A program made the position numbers and the translations under genes. The notes under the pieces were generated by a model. It was given only the letters and a program-made list of their open reading frames with translations. It searched no databases and was not told where the DNA came from. From positions 62,001 through 126,000 of the forward strand of contig NZ_MSCV01000011.1 in the NCBI RefSeq assembly GCF_002005105.1: a DNA stretch of 64,000 bases, read 5' to 3'. Shown piece by piece: positions 1 to 8,382 of this stretch (position 1 is the stretch's first letter; every line of letters starts with the position of its first letter). The stretch comes from Methylocaldum sp. 14B (lineage in GTDB: Bacteria > Pseudomonadota > Gammaproteobacteria > Methylococcales > Methylococcaceae).

Positions 1-1
1 T

Positions 2-238
2 AAGTCCTACCCCGGCTGGGAGGGTTTCCAACCATTCGGGGAAAAACAAAAAGAAGGCGGAACCGGTCAGCCGGAGACGGGACAGCAACCCCAAGGCGAA
101 GGCCAGCAGCCCCAACCCGGGATGGAGCAACGGCAGCCCGAAGGCGAGCAAGGTACGGGCAGTCCCGGCGGGGCAACGGGCGGAGACAGCGGCACGGAAG
201 GCGGAGAAGGCGGCTCCGAAGACGGGCAAAACCAATAG
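2..238 (+). CDS. 3' end of an unidentified gene, Gly/Gln/Glu-rich tail
   Basis: An open frame enters from the left edge and stops with TAG at 236-238. The visible 78 residues begin KSYPGWEGFQPF and then become a low-complexity tail of Gly, Gln, Glu and Pro (runs such as GQQPQGEGQQPQPG). Tails like this occur at the C-terminus of some VWA/TPR-type membrane-associated proteins, but no domain lies inside the window, so no function is assigned. The start is upstream of position 1. A 10-bp inverted repeat about 105 bases after the stop could end its transcript. Confidence 0.6.
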   Translation, partial: KSYPGWEGFQPFGEKQKEGGTGQPETGQQPQGEGQQPQPGMEQRQPEGEQGTGSPGGATGGDSGTEGGEGGSEDGQNQ

Positions 239-342
239 ATTTTCACATCGGGTTTGCGGCCGACGCTAAACAGAAGCGCCTTTCGAGCGCCAACGCGAAT
301 CCAGCACGAAAACCCCGATCTCGCTCAGATGACGGAGGAAAC

Positions 343-377
343 GAGACGCTCTAGGGACGGCTGGCTAAGAGCGTCTC
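343..377. other. 10-bp inverted repeat between two genes
   Basis: GAGACGCTCT at 343-352 is exactly complementary to AGAGCGTCTC at 368-377, with a 15-base loop. It lies between the end of the left-edge gene and the BON lipoprotein gene. There is no T-run, so a Rho-independent terminator is not supported. It could be an mRNA 3'-end hairpin or a regulator site. The rest of 239-453 shows no gene that I can support. Confidence 0.4.
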
Positions 378-453
378 ATGCTTCAAGTACGACTGGATTG
401 AACGAGCATTTGGGCTTGGCTACTGCCGTAGATCGAAACCAGGCAAGGAAAAA

Positions 454-780
454 ATGAAACGGCGATATTTCCTGGTGTCCATTGCGGTGCTCGTCCTGAC
501 CGGCTGCGCCAATTCGGAAGGCAAGAAGACGGAGTTCGGCGCCAATGCCGACGACGTTACTATTGCGAGCAGGGTCAAGGCAGCGCTTTTACAGGACATT
601 TATGTCGGCGGTCTCGGCATCCAGGTGCAAGCCCATCAGGGGCATGTGCAACTCGGCGGTTTCGTTCCCGACGAGGATCAACGCCGGCATGCCGAGGCGA
701 TCACGCGCGGAATCCGAGGCGTCAAGTCGGTCGAGAACAACATCCGCGTCAGACAGAAACGCGACGAGCCGCGGTTTTAG
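454..780 (+). CDS. BON-domain lipoprotein
   Basis: This is a 108-residue precursor with a lipoprotein signal: basic MKRR, a hydrophobic stretch, and the lipobox LTGC, so the mature protein should start at Cys18 and be lipid-anchored. The remainder (about residues 33-102) reads as one BON domain: an alpha helix (TIASRVKAALLQD), a beta strand with the typical V-x-L-x-G-x-V pattern (HVQLGGFVPD), a second helix and a closing strand (VKSVENNIRV). BON proteins (OsmY/DolP group) bind phospholipid membranes and support envelope integrity under stress. DolP of E. coli has two BON domains, so this single-domain form is shorter. The start ATG follows an A/G-rich stretch (aaggaaaaa). Confidence 0.85.
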   Translation: MKRRYFLVSIAVLVLTGCANSEGKKTEFGANADDVTIASRVKAALLQDIYVGGLGIQVQAHQGHVQLGGFVPDEDQRRHAEAITRGIRGVKSVENNIRVRQKRDEPRF

Positions 781-936
781 GAAACCCCGTCGTGGAGCTG
801 AGACTTGGCGTCAGGCTTCTCGGGAGACTGTTTGTTCTTTTCGGTTCGTTCGTCGTCGCCTTTCTTATCGGCTCGGTTTGATTTCGCGTTGCCGCACCTG
901 CCGGCGCGAGGAATGTTCCCTTGTTCGGCCCGGTCC

Positions 937-1545
937 TTATCGCCGCTCTCGCCAGAAATGAATTCGGTCGGGCGACATTCCGTATCGCGAGTAGCGTCTT
1001 GCGTCGTGCCCATACGGGAACGGATATCCGCTAAAACTCGAATAATCGCGAAAAATGGGGACTCCGGGATAAGTCCATAACGGAAAATAGACCGGCTGAG
1101 GATATTGGCAATACTGAGCGGCCTCGGCGTCCACCATAGCCGCGCGTGCCGATTGCCATGCCGCCAGGGCTTCCAGCTCGCGAACCCGGACCAAGCGTTC
1201 TTCACGCGCTTCCGCCGCTTTCCGAGCCGCCTCGGCCGCCTGCTGCTCTTTCCATTCCTCCAATCGCGCAATCGCCTCGGGGTCGGGTTTGGTGACCTTG
1301 ATATGCATCCGACGGCAACTCCTCGAAGCCGGTTCATCGGTATATAACAACCCGGCATCGGTTCGGCATTTGTAGATCTCCGCCGAATGCACCGGTCGAA
1401 ACCACAAGACCGCGATGCTCGCGAGAAGGCAGAACAAAAGGCACCTGATCGGACTCGATTTCCCTGAGCTGACGGCGACTCCCTTCCGCACGCCTTCGTT
1501 CTCTGCCCCTGTCGCTAAATCGCCCATTACGCGCTTAGTGACCAT
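937..1545 (-). CDS. DUF4124 domain protein, secreted
   Basis: It has a hydrophobic signal segment (CLLFCLLASIAVLWF) ending at HSAE, followed by a DUF4124-type module: EIYKC, then LLYTDEP and a second Cys (SC). That module is a small cystine-containing beta unit found at the N-terminus of periplasmic proteins in many Proteobacteria; its function is unknown. A charged helical stretch rich in Ala/Glu/Arg and an aromatic tail with many Tyr and Pro follow. I chose the ATG at 1543-1545 (MVTKR) because GGAAG precedes it. A GTG at about 1491 or the upstream TTG at 1578 are also possible. It is transcribed alone, away from the kinase gene. Confidence 0.65.
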   Translation of the reverse strand: MVTKRVMGDLATGAENEGVRKGVAVSSGKSSPIRCLLFCLLASIAVLWFRPVHSAEIYKCRTDAGLLYTDEPASRSCRRMHIKVTKPDPEAIARLEEWKEQQAAEAARKAAEAREERLVRVRELEALAAWQSARAAMVDAEAAQYCQYPQPVYFPLWTYPGVPIFRDYSSFSGYPFPYGHDARRYSRYGMSPDRIHFWRERR

Positions 1546-1728
1546 ATCGCTACTTCCGTACGATTCGGGCAACGTCAAGCAATTAGACCCGCGTTCCGCC
1601 CCTTCCGTTCTTGGATAAGAGCCGACCGTGGCGCCGATCGGTTCGGCGCGATCGTCGCCGTCCGTTTGTCCCTTAGCCGATGACGAACTACATTAATGTG
1701 AGCTTCGTTCAATACACACGATCGACCA

Positions 1729-3684
1729 ATGCGCGGTAACGATAACGCCGATTTCGACGATTACACGGTGCTGAAACTCCAGCTCGATGCTGCGCAAGGT
1801 TCGCAGGAATCCACAGCCGATTACAGACTCACCGATCATTACTCCTTGTGCGGCACAGTGGGCCAGGGGGGCGTGGGGCGGGTGCTGCTCGGTTTCGACG
1901 AGCGCATTGGGCGTCAGGTGGCCATCAAGGAAATGCTCGCGTCGAACGAAGCCGTCGACCCCACCATCAGGCTCCGTTTTCTCCGCGAGGCCCAAATCAC
2001 GGGACGCCTGGAGCATCCGGGCATCGTTCCGGTCTACGACATGGGAACCACTTCCCAAGGTGCTCCTTATTACGTGATGCGCCTCGTACGGGGGCAGACC
2101 CTGGCCGAAGCGCTTTCCGCATGCAATTCGGAACAGCCCGAACAGGCGCTTGCAAAACGTCTGCAATTGCTCGACCGGCTCATCGATGTCTGCGAGGCTA
2201 TGGCCTACGCCCATTCGAAAGGCGTGGTGCACCGGGATCTCAAACCCGGCAACATCGTGCTGGGACAATTCGGCGAAACCATCATCCTGGACTGGGGTCT
2301 CGCCAAGATCGGCATCGAAGCCGATGTCTTCCGCCGGGCCGTACCGGCCGCATCCGAAGAGGCCGGATCCGACGACCTCACTCAAGTCGGCGAAATCCTC
2401 GGGACACCCGCTTATATGGCGCCCGAACAAGTGGATCAGCGTTATGGCGAAGTGGACGCGCGAACCGACGTATTCGCCCTCGGCTGCATTCTGTATCACA
2501 TCTTGGTCGGACGGGCGCCGCTCAAAGGCAGCCTCTCGTCCATCGTCGAGCAGCTCAAGTCCAAAGCGCCGCTGCCCTCCTCGCGCAAAGGTCCGGTTCC
2601 CGCACCGGCCGAGCTTACCGCCATTTGCGACAAGGCCCTCGCGAAGGACAAGCTTTGCCGCTTCCGGGACGCCGCCGAATTGACCGACGAGCTGCGCGCT
2701 TTCCGCGATGGACGATTGGTCAGCGCGTACGCTTATTCGCGCGGCGAGTTGCTGCGCCGTTTCGTCGCCCGCAACAAGGCAGCGCTTTCCGCTGGACTTG
2801 CGGTCGTCATGGCCGTCGCGATCGGTGCGGGGCTGGCGGTCCATTTTGCCATGGATGCCCGGAAAGAGCGGGAAGTGGCCGTCGCCGAGCGACGAATGGC
2901 GATCCATGCCCGCGAGCGCGCGGAAACGGCGCTGGCCGACGTCACCCGCATATCCAACGAAAACCTGACCGCCGCCGATCAGATCGCGGAAGACATAGCG
3001 AATGCCATAGGCTCGATACGAAGCGGGATGGAACGGCTCGCGGACGCCGCGGGCAACGTAGGCGACCGCAAGGCCATGACTCCGATTCTGACATCCCTGC
3101 TGACCCGGTATCCCGACGCCGAGCTTTTTGCCGCCACGATCGCCCCCGGCACGATCACCGCCGTGGCGCCGGCGAAATACGCTGAAGCCATCGGCGCCGA
3201 TACCTCCCGGCTCGAACACAATCGTCTGGCGCTGGAATTGACCGAACCCATACTGAGCCGCGTCTACGAGGCGCCCGAAGGTTTCGACGCCGTAACCCTC
3301 GTCGTACCCATAAAGCGCGGCAAGACCATACCGGGTTTTCTGTCCGCCCGTTTCAAGGCCGCCGAGTTCCTGGGAAAACTATTGCCCGCCGGACTCCAAA
3401 CCCAGGAGAGAGCGGTGTGGATCATTCAGGACGACGGTTTCATCCTTTACGACACCGATACCGACGAAATCGGGGAAAACCTGTTCCGCGAAGAACGGTT
3501 CGACAAAATTCCCGAATTGCGCCAGCTCGCGAGACAGATTGCGGATCAGGAAGCCGGCATCGGCTATTACCACGGCCCGACCCATGGAAGCGGCCGAGAA
3601 TCCAATCGCATTGCCGCCTGGCAAACGGTTCGGCCTACAAAAAACCGCGCGTGGAAGGTCGTAGTGCTGGAGCAGTGGGGATAA
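1729..3684 (+). CDS. Transmembrane Ser/Thr protein kinase with extracytoplasmic Cache-like sensor
   Basis: The protein has 651 residues. The N-terminal kinase domain (about 38-325) has a glycine loop GQGGVG (45-50), the catalytic Lys in AIKEM (K67), the helix-C Glu in LREAQ (E87), HRDLKPGN with catalytic D170, DWG (D188) replacing the usual DFG, and GTPAYMAPEQ as activation/APE segment. One membrane helix follows (about 352-374), then a charged, probably coiled-coil stretch, then an outer domain of about 230 residues that resembles Cache folds (VWIIQDDGFILYDTDTDEIG is typical of the ligand pocket). It should phosphorylate cytoplasmic Ser/Thr targets in response to an external ligand. Targets and ligand cannot be read. 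The gene stands alone, converging on a secreted-protein gene. Confidence 0.88.
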   Translation: MRGNDNADFDDYTVLKLQLDAAQGSQESTADYRLTDHYSLCGTVGQGGVGRVLLGFDERIGRQVAIKEMLASNEAVDPTIRLRFLREAQITGRLEHPGIVPVYDMGTTSQGAPYYVMRLVRGQTLAEALSACNSEQPEQALAKRLQLLDRLIDVCEAMAYAHSKGVVHRDLKPGNIVLGQFGETIILDWGLAKIGIEADVFRRAVPAASEEAGSDDLTQVGEILGTPAYMAPEQVDQRYGEVDARTDVFALGCILYHILVGRAPLKGSLSSIVEQLKSKAPLPSSRKGPVPAPAELTAICDKALAKDKLCRFRDAAELTDELRAFRDGRLVSAYAYSRGELLRRFVARNKAALSAGLAVVMAVAIGAGLAVHFAMDARKEREVAVAERRMAIHARERAETALADVTRISNENLTAADQIAEDIANAIGSIRSGMERLADAAGNVGDRKAMTPILTSLLTRYPDAELFAATIAPGTITAVAPAKYAEAIGADTSRLEHNRLALELTEPILSRVYEAPEGFDAVTLVVPIKRGKTIPGFLSARFKAAEFLGKLLPAGLQTQERAVWIIQDDGFILYDTDTDEIGENLFREERFDKIPELRQLARQIADQEAGIGYYHGPTHGSGRESNRIAAWQTVRPTKNRAWKVVVLEQWG

Positions 3685-3724
3685 AACGGCCGAAAAGCTC
3701 ACGTTGGCGCGGTCGGCCGGAAAC

Positions 3725-4105
3725 TCACGGCTTGACCTCGACAGCATACGGCTGAAATCCCCAGCACCCGTCCCGGCTCTTCGCCTTGACCGTGATCCGA
3801 ACCTTACCTGGCTCGGTAAGGGGCTGCGGCGGGACGGCCTTGACTCGCCAGTCGCCGCTTCTCAGGCGTTCGAGTACCGGCGTAACCGGTTGGCCGTTGA
3901 TTTCGACCGTAAGAGTATCGCTGTCGGTATTGTCCGACGCGACGAAAGCGAACTCGGCAAGCGCGGCAACGGCGCCGGTCGGATTCGGTTCGAAGAATTT
4001 CGGCTCGGCGCACCCGCTGCTTCCGCCGCCCCCGCCACCGTAAGCCCAGACGCTTCCGCTCGCGATAGCGATCAACAAAACCGCCGTCTTAATCAAGCCG
4101 TGCAT
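3725..4105 (-). CDS. Small secreted protein of unknown function
   Basis: A 126-residue precursor starts at the ATG at 4103-4105, which has a strong ribosome site (AAAGGAGG, 6 bases upstream). This argues against the ATG six codons further upstream. It has a signal peptide (MHGLIKTAVLLIAIASGSVWA), then a glycine run (YGGGGGGSSG) and a domain with two Cys (SSGCAE, RDGCWG) and alternating beta-strand-like segments (VKAVPPQPLTEPGKVRITVKAKS) that suggest an immunoglobulin-like fold. It is periplasmic or exported. It ends 40 bases from the kinase gene's stop, tail to tail. I do not recognise the family. Confidence 0.7.
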   Translation of the reverse strand: MHGLIKTAVLLIAIASGSVWAYGGGGGGSSGCAEPKFFEPNPTGAVAALAEFAFVASDNTDSDTLTVEINGQPVTPVLERLRSGDWRVKAVPPQPLTEPGKVRITVKAKSRDGCWGFQPYAVEVKP

Positions 4106-4184
4106 ATTGCCTCCTTTGGGCAAGCCGGAATCGGAACAACCGCCCTGTCGACTGAAACAGATCGGCGGAATGGCGTCAAGACAT

Positions 4185-4336
4185 CTTTGTCGGCAACGGT
4201 TTAGCGGTGAGTTTTAGGAAATTTGTAGGTCGGCAATCCGTTGCCGACACACTGGGTCGCCGAGAGCATTGTCGGCAAAGGTTTGCCGACCTACTTGCAT
4301 AGTGAGGACGCCACACCAAGCCGGAAAACGCCCTAT
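4185..4336. repeat. Intergenic palindromic repeat, copy 1
   Basis: This stretch is matched by 6316-6481: GGTTTAGCGG near the left end, TTTGTAGGTCGGCAATCC and TTGCCGAC in the middle, GCCGACCTACT, then GCCAC-CCAA-CCGGAAAA at the right end. Internal palindromes formed by GTCGGCAA/TTGCCGAC give a cruciform-capable, REP-like structure. The right edge touches the stop codon of the small gene at 4333. In copy 2 the centre is replaced by another hairpin element. Confidence 0.75.
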
Positions 4337-4524
4337 GGTTTGTCCGGCAAGTTCATCACCATCTTGTGCTCGGCCACCTGCCGCGAATCGAGGAAATCGC
4401 GCATCGCGAGGGCCACGGTGCGGATAAGCTCCTCCTTGTGCGGATAGTGATCGATCTGCTCCTGGACCCACTCGTCCAATGCGACTTCTAACGTAGATTG
4501 CTGAAAAACCCAAACTTTGCTCAT
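4333..4524 (-). CDS. Small conserved-looking hypothetical protein
   Basis: A 63-residue acidic, helical protein starts MSKVWVFQQ and contains VALDEWVQEQ and KEELIRTVALAMRDFLDSRQ. An upstream in-frame start would add 27 residues of low-quality basic sequence that partly overlaps the promoter of the divergent ligase gene, so the inner ATG at 4522-4524 is preferred. No domain is recognised. It has no signal peptide or membrane helix, so it should be cytoplasmic. The compact size and amphipathic helices would fit a small adaptor or regulator, but that is only a guess. Confidence 0.5.
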   Translation of the reverse strand: MSKVWVFQQSTLEVALDEWVQEQIDHYPHKEELIRTVALAMRDFLDSRQVAEHKMVMNLPDKP

Positions 4525-4642
4525 CGACTTCAAATCCAAATAAGCACACCTCGGCACGCCCGCGAAGTTTCGATGGCGGTGGCGCCCAGGGTGGCCGGAG
4601 ATCATAATTTAAAGCACCACATTTTAATCGGCGCGACGAACC

Positions 4643-6148
4643 GTGTTGACCCATCGCACTTCCGAAATTCAAAACCGGCTTCACCACTTTCTATTTAGGT
4701 CGCTCGACGAACTGATGGCCGACCGGCTTGCCATGGATGCTGAATCCGTCGTATTGGACCTTTTCCACCGAACGGCGAGCCGTGTTCCGGCTTACCGAAC
4801 ATTTCTCGGCGCCCATGGCATAGCGCCGGAGACCGTCGGATCTTTTGATGCCTTTCGGCAGCTTCCCCTGATCGACAAGCCCAATTACATGCATGTCTAC
4901 CCACTGCCGGAGCGCTGCCGCAACGGCCGCTTGGCGGAGTGCGACCGGGTGGCGGTTTCCTCGGGTTCGACCGGAAAACCCACGTTCTGGCCCAGATCGA
5001 TCATCGACGAGCTCGATATCGCGCTTCGTTTCGAGCAGATATTTCACGACAGTTTCTGGGCGCACGAACGCAGCACGCTGGCCGTGGTTTGCTTCGCCCT
5101 CGGGAACTGGGTCGGCGGACTGTACACCACGTCCTGCGCCTGGCATCTCGCAGCCAAAGGGTATCCCCTGATGGTGGCGACGCCCGGCAACAAAAAGGAC
5201 GAAATCTTCCGGGTGATCCAGGAACTCTCGCCGAGTTTCGAACAAACCGTGCTCCTCGGCTATCCGCCGTTCATCAAAGATGTCATCGATGCGGGTCTTG
5301 CCGCCGGAATCGAATGGCCGCGCTATCGGGTGAAAATGGTCTTCGCCGGCGAAGTGTTCAGCGAGGAATGGCGGAACCTGGTAGGCGAGCGGGTCGGCTC
5401 GAAAGCGCCCTGCTACGATTCGGCCTCGCTCTATGGCACGGCGGATGCCGGGGTTTTGGGCAACGAAACGCCGCTGAGCATCGCCGTCCGCCGCTTTCTG
5501 GCGGACCGCCCCGAGGCGGCCAGGGAGCTCTTCGGCGAATCGCGCCTGCCTACGCTGGTTCAGTACGACCCGATCAGCCGGTTGTTCGAGGTCCACGAGG
5601 AAACCCTGGTGGTTTCGGGCGACAACGGAGTGCCGCTGATCCGCTATCACATCGCCGATAAAGGCGGAGTTGTCGGTTACGGTGAGATGCGCGATTTTCT
5701 GCGAGATTGGGGAGCGGGCCCGCTGGCCGAATACGGTTTGGACGAAACCTTTCCCTGTAGACCCCTGCCCTTCGTTTATGTATTCGGACGCGCGGATTTC
5801 ACCGTGTCTTTCTACGGTGCCAATATCTATCCGGAAAACGTGACGGTCGGCCTGGAACAGCCGCATATCATGGCTTGGGCGACGGGCAAATTCGTCCTGG
5901 AAACGAAGGAATCGGCAGACGGGGACAAATACCTGAGCGTGACCGCCGAACTTCTGCCCGGCGCCACGGCGGACGATCAGAAATGCCGGACGCTTGCGGA
6001 ATCCGTCAAAGCGCAGTTGTTGCGGCTCAACAGCGAATTCGCCAACTACACGCCGCCGGAAAAACAACTCCCCAAAGTTACGCTACGGCCGTTCGAGGAT
6101 CCCGAGTACTTCCCGGCTGGCGCCAAGCACCGGTATACCCGGCGATGA
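4643..6148 (+). CDS. PaaK-like adenylate-forming enzyme (phenylacetate-CoA ligase family)
   Basis: About 501 residues. The AMP-binding signature SSGSTGKPT lies near residue 107-115. The later motif YGTADAGVLGNE fits the adenine/AMP pocket of the acyl-adenylate family, and VVSGDNGVPLIRYHIADKG matches the conserved (Y/W)-R-x-x-D region with the ribose-binding Asp. A C-terminal small domain follows (FGRADFTVSFYGANIYPENV) with the flexible hinge and a late Lys. The family activates carboxylic acids with ATP, often as CoA thioesters. The acid here is unknown because the gene has no pathway neighbours. The start is uncertain: a GTG at 4643 gives the longest frame, and an ATG at 4715 also fits. Confidence 0.8.
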   Translation: MLTHRTSEIQNRLHHFLFRSLDELMADRLAMDAESVVLDLFHRTASRVPAYRTFLGAHGIAPETVGSFDAFRQLPLIDKPNYMHVYPLPERCRNGRLAECDRVAVSSGSTGKPTFWPRSIIDELDIALRFEQIFHDSFWAHERSTLAVVCFALGNWVGGLYTTSCAWHLAAKGYPLMVATPGNKKDEIFRVIQELSPSFEQTVLLGYPPFIKDVIDAGLAAGIEWPRYRVKMVFAGEVFSEEWRNLVGERVGSKAPCYDSASLYGTADAGVLGNETPLSIAVRRFLADRPEAARELFGESRLPTLVQYDPISRLFEVHEETLVVSGDNGVPLIRYHIADKGGVVGYGEMRDFLRDWGAGPLAEYGLDETFPCRPLPFVYVFGRADFTVSFYGANIYPENVTVGLEQPHIMAWATGKFVLETKESADGDKYLSVTAELLPGATADDQKCRTLAESVKAQLLRLNSEFANYTPPEKQLPKVTLRPFEDPEYFPAGAKHRYTRR

Positions 6149-6315
6149 GGCCTTAGCTTGCCCGGCTTTACACGGGAAGACTACGATGCCGGGGACTCTC
6201 CGTCGGTAGAGGAAGCTTGCTCCGGTCGGCCAGCGAGACAGCGCAGCACGATCGATAAGCGCTGCACTGTCGCCAACCGGACAGGGAAGCCTGATGGCCT
6301 ATAGAGCGCTTTTCA

Positions 6316-6481
6316 CCGCGGTTTAGCGGCGAGGATCGGGAGTTTGTAGGTCGGCAATCCTTTGCCGACAAACCCGCTGCGTCGGGAAGGGTCGCGACTA
6401 AAGCGACCGTTTGCGATTGGGAAAGGATGCCGACCTACTGCACCTTCGGGCGCCACGCCAAACCGGAAAAATGCTATAGAG
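6316..6481. repeat. Intergenic palindromic repeat, copy 2, carrying a nested hairpin unit
   Basis: This is the second copy of the repeat at 4185-4336, with the same flanking blocks (GGTTTAGCGG; TTTGTAGGTCGGCAATCC; GCCGACCTACT; CGCCACGCCAA-CCGGAAAA). Between the two GCCGAC arms it holds an extra hairpin unit (6386-6420) that copy 1 lacks. It fills most of the 357-base gap between the PaaK-like gene and nrdB. I see no gene in that gap. Confidence 0.75.
6386..6420 (+). repeat. Hairpin repeat unit (loop GACTAAA, tail GTTTGCGATTGG), single copy
   Basis: Stem GGTCGC (6390-6395) and GCGACC (6403-6408) enclose the loop GACTAAA, followed by the tail GTTTGCGATTGG (6409-6420). The same loop and tail recur in the cluster at 18426-18674 with different, still complementary, stems. 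This copy sits inside another repeat, so the unit behaves like a separate insertion. Confidence 0.8.
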
Positions 6482-6505
6482 CGTAGTTCCGGGAAGAGAC
6501 CGAGA

Positions 6506-7768
6506 TCAATCCCAGCTCAGAACGCCGCCGGTCTGATATTCCGTTACCCGGGTCTCGAAGAAGTTCTTCTCCTTCTTGAGATCCAGGATTTCGCTCATCC
6601 AAGGGAATGGATTGCCAGCGCCGGGGTACTGCTCCGGCAAACCGATCTGGGCGCAGCGTCGGTTGGCGATGAACTCCAGATAATCCTTGAACATGCCGGC
6701 ATTCAGCCCCAATACGCCACGCGGCATGGTGTCGTAGGCATATTGCGTCTCTATCTCCACCGCCTCGCGAATCATGCGGATGATTTCATCCTGAAAGTCT
6801 TTGCGCCAGAGATGCGGATTCTCGATCTTGATTTGGTTGATGACATCGATGCCGAAGTTCATGTGCATCGATTCGTCCCGCAAGATGTATTGAAACTGCT
6901 CGGCGGTGCCCGTCATTTTGTTGCGTCGCCCCATCGAAAGGATTTGGGTAAAGCCGACGTAGAAGAAGATCCCTTCGAAAATCACGTAGAAGGCGATGAG
7001 ATCGCGAAGCAGGCGCTGATCGTCTTCGGGCGTTCCGGTCCGGAATGCGGGATCGCCCAGAGACTGGGTGAACGGCAAGGCCCACTCCGCCTTGCGCGCC
7101 ACGGCCGGCAATTCACGGTACATGTTGAACACCTCTCCCTCGTCCATGCCGAGAGACTCGACGACATACTGGTAGGCATGAGTGTGCAGAGCCTCTTCGA
7201 AAGCCTGGCGCAGCAGATATTGGCGGCACTCCGGATTGGTAATGTGCCGGTATACCGCCAAAACCAGATTGTTGGCCACCAGGGAATCGGCGGTGGAAAA
7301 GAATCCGAGATTTCGCTTGATGATGGTGCGCTCGTCTTCGGTCAGTCCGTCGATACTCTTCCAAAGCGCAATGTCCGCGTTCATGTTGATTTCCTGCGGC
7401 ATCCAGTGATTGGCGCAGGCATCCAGATATTTCTGCCAGGCCCAACGGTACTTGAACGGCACGAGCTGATTCAGGTCGGCGCGGCAATTGATAATCTGCT
7501 TGTCATCGACCTGGATGCGCCGGGCCCCCATTTCGATGCTCTCAAGGCCAGTCGCACCGGTACGAGAGTCGCTGCCCGCAGCAATCCCCTGGTCCGCTTC
7601 GTATCGCGTTTCAGCAAAAAAATCCTGAAATTCGGGACTGACCTTGCCGGTATCGCGCGCTGCGGCTAGTTCCCCTCCCCATTCCGCCAGCCGGGGCGCA
7701 TTCGGATTAGTTTCAGCTTTGACGGATTTGCCGGTAACGCCAGCGAGGGGATCTTCCCAATTCAACAT
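6506..7768 (-). CDS. nrdB: Ribonucleoside-diphosphate reductase, class Ia, beta subunit
   Basis: This 420-residue radical-generating subunit has all expected ligands of the di-iron centre and the radical Tyr. [12 protein letters not shown] gives Glu, His and, four residues later, the Tyr equivalent to Tyr122 of E. coli. [10 protein letters not shown] supplies a further Glu, and [13 protein letters not shown] the last Glu and His. It works with NrdA to reduce ribonucleoside diphosphates to deoxy forms. The gene stands apart from nrdA (13974-16895, same strand), whereas the two usually form one operon. An NrdR-box pair lies 80-130 bases upstream. The C-terminus ends TGGVLSWD. Confidence 0.95.
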   Translation of the reverse strand: MLNWEDPLAGVTGKSVKAETNPNAPRLAEWGGELAAARDTGKVSPEFQDFFAETRYEADQGIAAGSDSRTGATGLESIEMGARRIQVDDKQIINCRADLNQLVPFKYRWAWQKYLDACANHWMPQEINMNADIALWKSIDGLTEDERTIIKRNLGFFSTADSLVANNLVLAVYRHITNPECRQYLLRQAFEEALHTHAYQYVVESLGMDEGEVFNMYRELPAVARKAEWALPFTQSLGDPAFRTGTPEDDQRLLRDLIAFYVIFEGIFFYVGFTQILSMGRRNKMTGTAEQFQYILRDESMHMNFGIDVINQIKIENPHLWRKDFQDEIIRMIREAVEIETQYAYDTMPRGVLGLNAGMFKDYLEFIANRRCAQIGLPEQYPGAGNPFPWMSEILDLKKEKNFFETRVTEYQTGGVLSWD

Positions 7769-7850
7769 GCTTTTTTCCTCTTTTCGGCCCGTGAGTGTTC
7801 AGGAGAAATATCTATGCAACTCTCGATCGTTGAGCGGTTGCCAACCTAAG

Positions 7851-7897
7851 CGACTATATATTGTGCACAAAAACATTATAGACACAATATGTAGGCT
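7851..7897 (-). promoter_or_regulatory. Pair of NrdR-box-like sites upstream of nrdB
   Basis: Two 16-bp sites match the NrdR consensus (ACACWATATNTWGTGT type). The sites are CGACTATATATTGTGC at 7851-7866 and ACACAATATGTAGGCT at 7882-7897, each agreeing at about 13 of 16 positions. Their starts are 31 bp apart, the three-turn spacing typical of NrdR box pairs. NrdR is the ATP/dATP-sensing zinc-ribbon/ATP-cone repressor of reductase genes; its own gene is not in this window. Confidence 0.75.
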
Positions 7898-7945
7898 ATA
7901 ACTTTTGCCGGCAAGCCTCTCCCGCGTTTTTTGGGCCGAACCGCG

Positions 7946-8167
7946 CTACCACTGCACGGTAAAGGACATGGTGTTGATGTTCTTCCTGAACACTTCCAGC
8001 GCAAAGGGCTGCGCCAGTTTGTAAAGGTCCAAGATGGAATAATCGAGCCCCGGCCGTGCTCCGCTCTTGAATAACGACTCTTCGATGTTCTTGGCCATGA
8101 TCAGCATCAGATCGTCAAGGTTTTCAGGGGAAACCGGTTTAATATCGCGCAAAAGTTTTTCGGCCAT
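7946..8167 (-). CDS. Small hypothetical protein (73 aa)
   Basis: It starts with ATG at 8165-8167 behind AAAGGAG. The sequence is mixed helix (ENLDDLMLIMAKNIEESLFKSG) and ends in the strand-like SFTVQW. There is no signal peptide or membrane segment and I do not recognise a family. It precedes nrdB on the same strand, but the 177-base gap holds the NrdR boxes, so it is probably a separate transcript. Confidence 0.55.
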   Translation of the reverse strand: MAEKLLRDIKPVSPENLDDLMLIMAKNIEESLFKSGARPGLDYSILDLYKLAQPFALEVFRKNINTMSFTVQW

Positions 8168-8382
8168 GATCCGAGCTCCTTTGGTTGCTGCGTCGCATCT
8201 CGATCGACTGATTCTCTTCCGAGTCCAAGTCGACTCTCGATTTGTGGTATTTATTCTACTCCTTAGACAGTTCGGATGTGGGTTGCCTCCGAACCGGGGA
8301 TGTGCAAACCGTTCTCGTCAAGCTCTGACAAATGTGATGAAATTTCGACGTTGGGGTTATCTAATAACAAAGGCTGGACACG

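Noticed and set aside
254-457. 67-codon frame before the BON lipoprotein
   Set aside because: No ribosome site, no family, and it contains the 343-377 inverted repeat.
1693-3219. Open frame of 508 codons opposite the kinase gene
   Set aside because: It is a shadow of the kinase frame, which has complete catalytic motifs; the minus frame has no recognised domain.
4691-6067. 458-codon minus-strand frame opposite the PaaK-like gene
   Set aside because: The plus frame has the AMP-binding signature and family-wide motifs, while the minus frame has none.
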